NCBI GenBank assembly: GCA_003600225.1
Contig: QZFT01000023.1
Span: forward strand, 248,001-312,000
From: Pseudonocardiaceae bacterium YIM PH 21723
GTDB lineage: Bacteria; Actinomycetota; Actinomycetes; Mycobacteriales; Pseudonocardiaceae
Direction of reading: 5' to 3'
DNA length: 64,000 bases
Positions 59,098-64,000 of the stretch are shown in pieces. Position 1 is the first letter of the stretch; every line of letters begins with the position of its first letter. The position numbers and the translations under genes are program-made. Below the pieces are notes generated by a model. It was not told where the DNA came from, made no database searches, and saw only the letters and a program-made list of their open reading frames with translations.

Positions 59098-59152
59098 CCG
59101 AAGTTGACGATGTTCGGGGCTCGTTCCTCGCCGCGAACATCGTCAACTTCGG
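59098..59152. terminator. Perfect 19-bp hairpin (CGAAGTTGACGATGTTCG family)
   Basis: CCGAAGTTGACGATGTTCG (59098-59116) pairs with 59134-59152 across a 17-nt loop. The arms are nearly the same as those at 54513-54563. It lies 3' of the aldehyde dehydrogenase gene and has no U-tract. Terminator role is inferred. Confidence 0.7.
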
Positions 59153-59290
59153 AACTCACAGCACGAAGAACCCGAACGAAGAGGCTGGCGTGCCCCCACC
59201 CGACACGAAGGCAGGAAAGACAAGGCCCCCAGCCCGTCTCCCCCTCCAAAGCCGCTTTCGCCAACAGCAAAGACCCAGCCCCAAAAGGGC

Positions 59291-60733
59291 CTATTCCATC
59301 CGAGACATCACATGCTTCACCTGCATGTAGTCATCCAACCCATACCCAGCCTGATGCGTAGAGGAATGCTTGAACCCCCCAATAGGCATCTCCGCCGCCA
59401 GCATCGCGTGGGTATTGATCCACACACACCCGGTCTCCAGATACTTGGACATCCGCAACGCCCGCGCGTGGTCCGAGGTCCACACCGAGGCCGCCAGCCC
59501 ATACGGCACGTTGTTGGCCATCCGCACCGCGCCGGCCTCATCGGTGAACCGTTGCACGGTGAGCACCGGGCCGAAGATCTCCTGCTGGACGATCTCGTCG
59601 TCCTGCCAGACCTCGCTGACCACGGTCGGCTCGAAGAAGTAACCCTGGTCGCCGACCTGATTGCCTCCGGTCAGCAGCGCGCAGTGATTGGGCAGCCGCT
59701 CCAGGAATCCGGCGACCCGGCGTAGGTGCGCGGAGCTGTTCAGCGGGCCGTAGAACGCGGAGGGATCGCTGGGCGGACCGGTATGGATGCGCTCCAGCCT
59801 GCTCAGCACGAGCGAGACCAGCCGGTCGTAGACCGAGCTCTGCACCAGCACCCGGGAGGCAGCCATGCAGTCCTGGCCCGCGTTGAAGAAGGCCGCCATG
59901 ACCAGGGTGTCGGCGACGGCCTCCAGGTCGGCGTCCGGGAAGACGACGACCGGCGCTTTGCCGCCGAGTTCCATGTGCGTGCGCTTGAGCCGGGTCGCCG
60001 CGGTGCGGGCGATCTCGCGGCCGGCGGCGATGGATCCAGTGACGGTGATCAGGTCCACGCCGTCGTGATCGACCAGGTTGCCGCCGACCTCGCTGCCGCC
60101 GCAGATCACGTTCACCACGCCGGGCGGCAGGAACTCGGCCGCGATCTCGGCGAACATCCCCGCCGTGGCGGGTGTGGACTCGGCCGGCTTGAGCACCACG
60201 GTGTTCCCAGCCGCGAGGGTGGGCGCGACCTTGCGCAGCAACAGCATCAGCGGATACCGCCACGGCAGCAGGTGCGCGACGACGCCGATCGATTCCCGCC
60301 TGGTCATCGACGTGTGCCCCGGCAGGTACTCGCCGCCTGCCGGGCTCTCCCCTGCTCGGGTGGCGCCGGCGAAATAACGCAGTACGTCGATGGCCGGTTC
60401 CAGCTCGATGCCTCTGGTGGGAGCCAGCGGCTTACCGGTGTTCCAGGACTCGGCGGCCACCAGCCGGTCCAGGTTGTCCTCCAGGGCGTCGGCGATGCGC
60501 AGCAACGCGCGCTGCCGGGTGGCCGGAGTGCTGTCCCGCCAGCCCTCGAAGGCATGGGTCGCGGCGGCGACGGCGTTGTGCACGTCGACGGCGCCGCTCG
60601 CGGGAGCGGTGGCGAACACCCGGCCGGTGGCCGGGTCGACGACGTCGGTGGTCGCCCCGTCCCTGGCGCCGAGTGCACGGCCGTCGATGAAATTGCTGTA
60701 GAGGGGCTTTTCGCTCATTGGCCTGTCGCTCAT
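59291..60733 (-). CDS. Aldehyde dehydrogenase family protein with altered active site
   Basis: The 480-residue protein is closest in style to gamma-aminobutyraldehyde/betaine aldehyde dehydrogenases. The catalytic Cys C289 (FFNAGQDCMAASR) and Glu E255 (MELGGKAP) are present. The Asn that stabilises the thiohemiacetal, normally in PWN(F/Y)P, is Arg159 in LLPWRYP, read directly as CGG. The cofactor loop reads VTGSIAAGREIA instead of TGSTxxG. Activity may be lost or changed. It lies 119 bp downstream of the degenerate PotA-like gene, recalling putrescine-utilisation loci. Confidence 0.88.
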   Translation of the reverse strand: MSDRPMSEKPLYSNFIDGRALGARDGATTDVVDPATGRVFATAPASGAVDVHNAVAAATHAFEGWRDSTPATRQRALLRIADALEDNLDRLVAAESWNTGKPLAPTRGIELEPAIDVLRYFAGATRAGESPAGGEYLPGHTSMTRRESIGVVAHLLPWRYPLMLLLRKVAPTLAAGNTVVLKPAESTPATAGMFAEIAAEFLPPGVVNVICGGSEVGGNLVDHDGVDLITVTGSIAAGREIARTAATRLKRTHMELGGKAPVVVFPDADLEAVADTLVMAAFFNAGQDCMAASRVLVQSSVYDRLVSLVLSRLERIHTGPPSDPSAFYGPLNSSAHLRRVAGFLERLPNHCALLTGGNQVGDQGYFFEPTVVSEVWQDDEIVQQEIFGPVLTVQRFTDEAGAVRMANNVPYGLAASVWTSDHARALRMSKYLETGCVWINTHAMLAAEMPIGGFKHSSTHQAGYGLDDYMQVKHVMSRME

Positions 60734-60852
60734 CGGTCGATCAACCCGGCGATGGGGTTGAGTACAGATAGCGACACTATCCAGTTCACTGTTACAACGT
60801 CGTCCGGCGAACGCAGCAACTGGGGTGAACTCACCCGGACCAGCCTCCCGCT

Positions 60853-61884
60853 CTACAACATGGGCGTCACATCGTCGTCTGGCCAGCTGACCTGCACTCG
60901 CCGCTGCCGGTAACCGAGCGCGTCCATCACCGACATCCGCAGCTTGTGCTCCACGGCGACCATGGCGGTGCCACCGTCGAGCTGGATGACCAGCCGGGTG
61001 GTCGGTCCGGTGTGGATCACATCCCGCACCGTGCCGAGCATGGCGACCTCTCCAGTTGCCAACGGCTCACCAGGCGAACCGATGCGGATTTTGTCGGGTC
61101 GGATGTCCAGCAGGACGGGCTGCCTGGCCGGAGTTCCCAAGTAGGCAGCGACATAGGCCGCTTGCGGATACTCGATGATCTCTGCCGGGGTGCCGATCTG
61201 CGCGATCCGGCCCTCCTCCAGCACTACCACCCGGTCGGAGAGCGCCAGCGCGTCCTCATGATCCGTGGTCGCCATCAGCATGGTGGTGCCCAGCTCCCGC
61301 TGCACCCGGCGCAGTTCGGCGCGCATCTGCGTGCGGGACGCCTCCGGCAACCTGCCGAACGGATCGTCCAGCAACAGCACCCGTGGCCGCAGGACCAGCG
61401 CCCGAGCGAGGGCGATCAGATGCTGCTCACCCCCAGTGAGCTCATCCGGCCGCCGATGCTCCAGCCTGCTCAGGCCGACGGCCTGCAACACCCGCTGCAC
61501 GCGTCGGCTCCGCTCCAGCCTCGGAATCTTGCGAATCTGCAGCGGATACTCCACGTTCTGCGCCACGGTCAGTTCCGGGAACAGGGCAAAGCCGCCGAAC
61601 ACCGCGTTCACGTCGCGCATGAACGGCGGGAAGGCCGTCACCTCAGCGGCGCCGAGCCGGATGCTGCCCGCTGTGGCAGTGTCATAACCGGCAATCAGTC
61701 GCAGCAAGGTGCTCATGCCGGAATCGGCCGGCCCGAGCAGGGTGACGAACTCGCCGTCCGCCACGTCGAGGTCGATCCCGTGCAGCACGTCGATGCCGCA
61801 GACGCTCCCGTACAGGTCACGCAGCGAGATCACCGCGTCCCGGCTGCCCCGGGGTGCCGGCCTGCGAACGTCCTGAATTGTCAC
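60853..61884 (-). CDS. PotA-like ABC protein with degenerate ATPase motifs
   Basis: The 343-residue protein aligns along its length with polyamine-type ABC ATPases, including the C-terminal TOBE region (VLLDIRPDKIRIGSPGEPLA). But almost all catalytic residues are changed. The Walker A Lys is Met57 (GPADSGMST), the Q-loop Gln is Gly (VFGGFALFP), and the signature is LTGGEQHLI. The Walker B Glu is Asp (LLLDDPFGRLP) and the H-loop His is Thr207 (ATTDHEDA). No permease or binding protein is adjacent. It is probably a pseudo-ATPase with a regulatory or binding role. It is divergent from the PucR gene. Confidence 0.88.
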   Translation of the reverse strand: MTIQDVRRPAPRGSRDAVISLRDLYGSVCGIDVLHGIDLDVADGEFVTLLGPADSGMSTLLRLIAGYDTATAGSIRLGAAEVTAFPPFMRDVNAVFGGFALFPELTVAQNVEYPLQIRKIPRLERSRRVQRVLQAVGLSRLEHRRPDELTGGEQHLIALARALVLRPRVLLLDDPFGRLPEASRTQMRAELRRVQRELGTTMLMATTDHEDALALSDRVVVLEEGRIAQIGTPAEIIEYPQAAYVAAYLGTPARQPVLLDIRPDKIRIGSPGEPLATGEVAMLGTVRDVIHTGPTTRLVIQLDGGTAMVAVEHKLRMSVMDALGYRQRRVQVSWPDDDVTPML

Positions 61885-61983
61885 TATGCGTCCTCCAGGT
61901 CTGGGTAACGCTGAAATTAGGTCCCGGACCTGCGAGTTTCCATGTGCGAACGGCTAAAAGATGCCGGTCCGACTGTGCGGACG

Positions 61984-61995
61984 TACAGTGCCGCC
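61984..61995 (+). promoter_or_regulatory. Leaderless -10 element of the pucR gene
   Basis: TACAGT (61984-61989) ends 6 nt before the ATG at 61996, with no ribosome binding site. Confidence 0.55.
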
Positions 61996-63471
61996 ATGCC
62001 GGTGACCCTGCAGGATGTCCTGGATAACCCGAACCTGCGCCTTCGCCTGCGAACAGGGAAAACGCAGACCAGACGGGCCATCCGCTGGGTGGCCGTCACT
62101 GAAGTGGGTGACCCCAGTCCGTTCCTGGAAAGCGGGGAGCTGGTACTCACCACCGGACTGACGCTGACCGAGGAGAACGTGCAACGCGGGTTCGTGGAGC
62201 ACGCCGCCTCCCGGGGCGCCGCCGGCCTGGGCTTCAAGCTGGACGTCCGGCACCGCGCGGTCCCGGAGACCATCCTGCGCACCGCCCAGGATTTCGGCCT
62301 GCCGGTGCTGGAGGTGCCGTTCGAGACCCCGTTCGTGGCGATCAGCAAGTTCGTCGGCGAACGCATCGCCCAGGAGCACTCGGCACAGCTGCGTGAACTG
62401 CTCACCGACCACGACCGGCTGGCGGGCGCCCTGCTCTCCGGGCGTGGCCTCCAGGCGATGACCGATCTGCTGCGCACCATCACCGGCGGCTCGGTGGCGG
62501 TGATCGACTATCACGGGAGCCTGCTGGCCAGCACACCGCGCACCACGCACTGGCCGGTGGACCGGATCCTGCGTGGCGACCTGCCACCGGATGGCGAGCT
62601 GGCCGCCCGCCCGATCGAGGTGGCCGACGCCGTGGTCGCCTTCCTGGTCGACCGGGCCAGTGAGCACACCCAGGTGTTGCCGTACGCGGTGAACCTGATC
62701 GGCCTGGAACTGGCCCGGCGGCAGGCCGTGCTGTCCGGGCAACGGGAACTGGTCGGCCAGCTGATCGAGGACACCATCAAGTCCCGGGTCGCGGCCGGCG
62801 ACGCCCAGCAGCGGCTGGCCGGCTTCGGCATCGACGTGCGCCGCGGTCACACCATGCTGGTGGCCACCGTGAACGGCGGCACCGGCGGAATGCGCCGCAG
62901 CCCGTGGAGCATCTATCCGCTGTCCGAGGACGGTCAGGAACCGGTGATCACCGCGGTGATCGACGACCAACTGGTGGCCATCGCCGCGGACACGCAGGCA
63001 CCTCGCACGGTGGCCAACCAACTGCTGGAGTTCATGGCGAAACTGGGACCGGGGGCCAGGGTCGGTATCGGCGGCAGCTATCCCGGAGTGCCTGGCCTGC
63101 GGTGGAGTTTCTTCGAGGCCAGGTCGGCGCTGGACAAAGGCCCGGGAATTCACGAGGGCGATCCGCTGAACCTGCCCCGGCTGCTGTTGTCGAATCCGGA
63201 TCTGCCCTTGCGGCAACTGTCCGCGGAATTGCTGAAACCGCTGCTGGAATTCGACAAGGCGAATGACGCCGCACTGGTGAACACCCTGCGGATCTGGCTG
63301 ACGGCGGACTGCTCGGTCGCCGACACGGCGGAGACCTTGTTCGTACATCGCAACACGGTGCGCTACCGGCTGTCACAGATCGCCGAGCTGACGAACCGGT
63401 CGCTGACCAGCATCGAGGACAAGGTCCAGCTGTGGCTGGCGCTCGTCGCCCTGCGGCTCACCGAGGACTAG
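61996..63471 (+). CDS. PucR family transcriptional regulator
   Basis: The 491-residue protein has an N-terminal PucR domain (VTLQDVLDNPNLRLRLRTGK, then FLESGELVLTTGLTL and RGAAGLGFKLDVRH). A middle GGDEF-like/CdaR region follows, then a C-terminal PucR-type helix-turn-helix (TLRIWLTADCSVADTAETLF, VHRNTVRYRLSQIAELT). Relatives control purine, GABA and polyamine catabolism. It is divergent from the degenerate ABC gene and is the likely regulator of that locus. The ATG at 61996 is set by the leaderless promoter, not 61942. Confidence 0.92.
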   Translation: MPVTLQDVLDNPNLRLRLRTGKTQTRRAIRWVAVTEVGDPSPFLESGELVLTTGLTLTEENVQRGFVEHAASRGAAGLGFKLDVRHRAVPETILRTAQDFGLPVLEVPFETPFVAISKFVGERIAQEHSAQLRELLTDHDRLAGALLSGRGLQAMTDLLRTITGGSVAVIDYHGSLLASTPRTTHWPVDRILRGDLPPDGELAARPIEVADAVVAFLVDRASEHTQVLPYAVNLIGLELARRQAVLSGQRELVGQLIEDTIKSRVAAGDAQQRLAGFGIDVRRGHTMLVATVNGGTGGMRRSPWSIYPLSEDGQEPVITAVIDDQLVAIAADTQAPRTVANQLLEFMAKLGPGARVGIGGSYPGVPGLRWSFFEARSALDKGPGIHEGDPLNLPRLLLSNPDLPLRQLSAELLKPLLEFDKANDAALVNTLRIWLTADCSVADTAETLFVHRNTVRYRLSQIAELTNRSLTSIEDKVQLWLALVALRLTED

Positions 63472-64000
63472 TCGGGCAACTGGAGCCCGCGCAGTCTCCC
63501 CTGCAATTCCCCGGGCACGACGCGAACCGGAAATGGCCACCCGGCCTCGAATACCTCGCCCGGCCCGACCTCGGCGACCTTGTCATAGGAGCCATGAGCG
63601 TCCAGCTCGAAGGCGACCAACCTGGGTTCGGCCGGCTCGATCACCCAATAACCGGAAACCCCGACTCGCTGATAGAGATCCTTCTTCCTGGAGAAATCGG
63701 TCACCGACGAACTGGGCGACAACACCTCGACGGCGAGCACCGGCGGGGCGATCAGCTTCTTCACCGTCACATCCCCGATACGGGCCACCAGCAGGTCCGG
63801 TTGCACCTCGGTATGCGCGTTCGCCTGGAACGCGTAGGGCGCGGGCAACACGACCAGTCCGTCCGGGCAAGCCTGGTCCAGGGCGGTGAAGAGCTTGCCC
63901 ACCGCGGACTGGTGATAGGTGCCAGGCGCGGGGCTCACCAGTAGCTCCCCGTCGATGAGCTCGTACCGACGTCCGTCATCGGGCATCCCCTCGAGGTCCT
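63468..64000 (-). CDS. Uma2 family endonuclease-like protein (partial, N-terminus outside window)
   Basis: About 177 residues are visible before the window edge. DLEGMPDDGRRYELIDGELL is followed by VQPDLLVARIGDV and PPVLAVEVLSPSSSVTDFSR, the Uma2/DUF820 motifs. It is a paralog of the Uma2 gene at 42207, with the same DLEGMPDDG start region. The reading frame continues beyond 64000, so the true start is not seen. Its stop overlaps the pucR stop by 4 bp. Confidence 0.87.
   Translation of the reverse strand, partial: DLEGMPDDGRRYELIDGELLVSPAPGTYHQSAVGKLFTALDQACPDGLVVLPAPYAFQANAHTEVQPDLLVARIGDVTVKKLIAPPVLAVEVLSPSSSVTDFSRKKDLYQRVGVSGYWVIEPAEPRLVAFELDAHGSYDKVAEVGPGEVFEAGWPFPVRVVPGELQGRLRGLQLPD

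Noticed and set aside
1-64000. CRISPR arrays, tRNA or rRNA genes, insertion sequences and prophage
   Set aside because: I saw no regularly spaced direct repeats, no cloverleaf with CCA-type end, no rRNA, and no transposase, integrase or phage structural protein in any supported frame.

Overview
The window is high-GC actinobacterial chromosome. Its gene order follows the Mycobacterium tuberculosis interval that runs from dgt through glyS, the smtB/zur pair, uppS, recO, era, ybeY, phoH, rsmE, dnaJ2, hrcA and hemW to the nirA/cysH sulfur genes. The extra genes (ECF41 sigma factor, Uma2 proteins, HNH/DUF222 remnant, secreted propeller protein) and the many short, apparently leaderless promoters suggest a member of the Pseudonocardiaceae or a close relative. 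That placement is inferred from synteny and style, not from a marker gene. I saw no rRNA, tRNA, CRISPR array, insertion sequence or prophage.

Layout. 0-16 kb is a mixed regulatory and accessory region: an HTH regulator cut by the window edge, an ECF41 sigma factor, a TetR/MpaB pair around a double operator, SDR, rhodanese, Lrp and amidohydrolase genes, a bacterial serpin, dgt with a YdcF-like protein, a 595-residue orphan, and a DesKR-like two-component system fused in one operon to an ABC exporter. 16-25.5 kb holds peptidase E, glycyl-tRNA synthetase and a metal-homeostasis island: a His/Cys-rich metallothionein-like protein, a SmtB-type repressor, a Fur/Zur repressor, and a permease with its TIGR03943 partner. 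25.6-42 kb is the conserved housekeeping block on the minus strand, from uppS-recO through era, ybeY, phoH and rsmE-dnaJ2-hrcA to hemW, interrupted by small membrane and accessory genes.

43-53 kb is a complete assimilatory sulfate operon on the plus strand. It starts with a short cysteine-containing leader peptide and an attenuator-like hairpin, then sulfite reductase, a zinc-ribbon protein, APS reductase, both ATP sulfurylase subunits, a sulfonate/sulfate-type ABC importer, sirohydrochlorin chelatase (which supplies sirohaem to the reductase), and a YeiH exporter preceded by a 30-residue membrane microprotein. 53-64 kb is accessory: a secreted protein, a crotonase, a secreted barnase-type RNase with its barstar inhibitor, oxidoreductases, an HNH/DUF222 pseudogene, and a locus made of an altered aldehyde dehydrogenase, a PotA-like ABC protein that has lost its ATPase residues, and a PucR regulator.

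Three signals stand out. One is the metallothionein-like protein with two identical nine-cysteine modules. Another is a set of recurring long perfect hairpins at gene ends, in at least two sequence families and without U-tracts. The third is the group of apparent pseudoenzymes: the ABC ATPase, the aldehyde dehydrogenase and the cytidine-deaminase-like protein.
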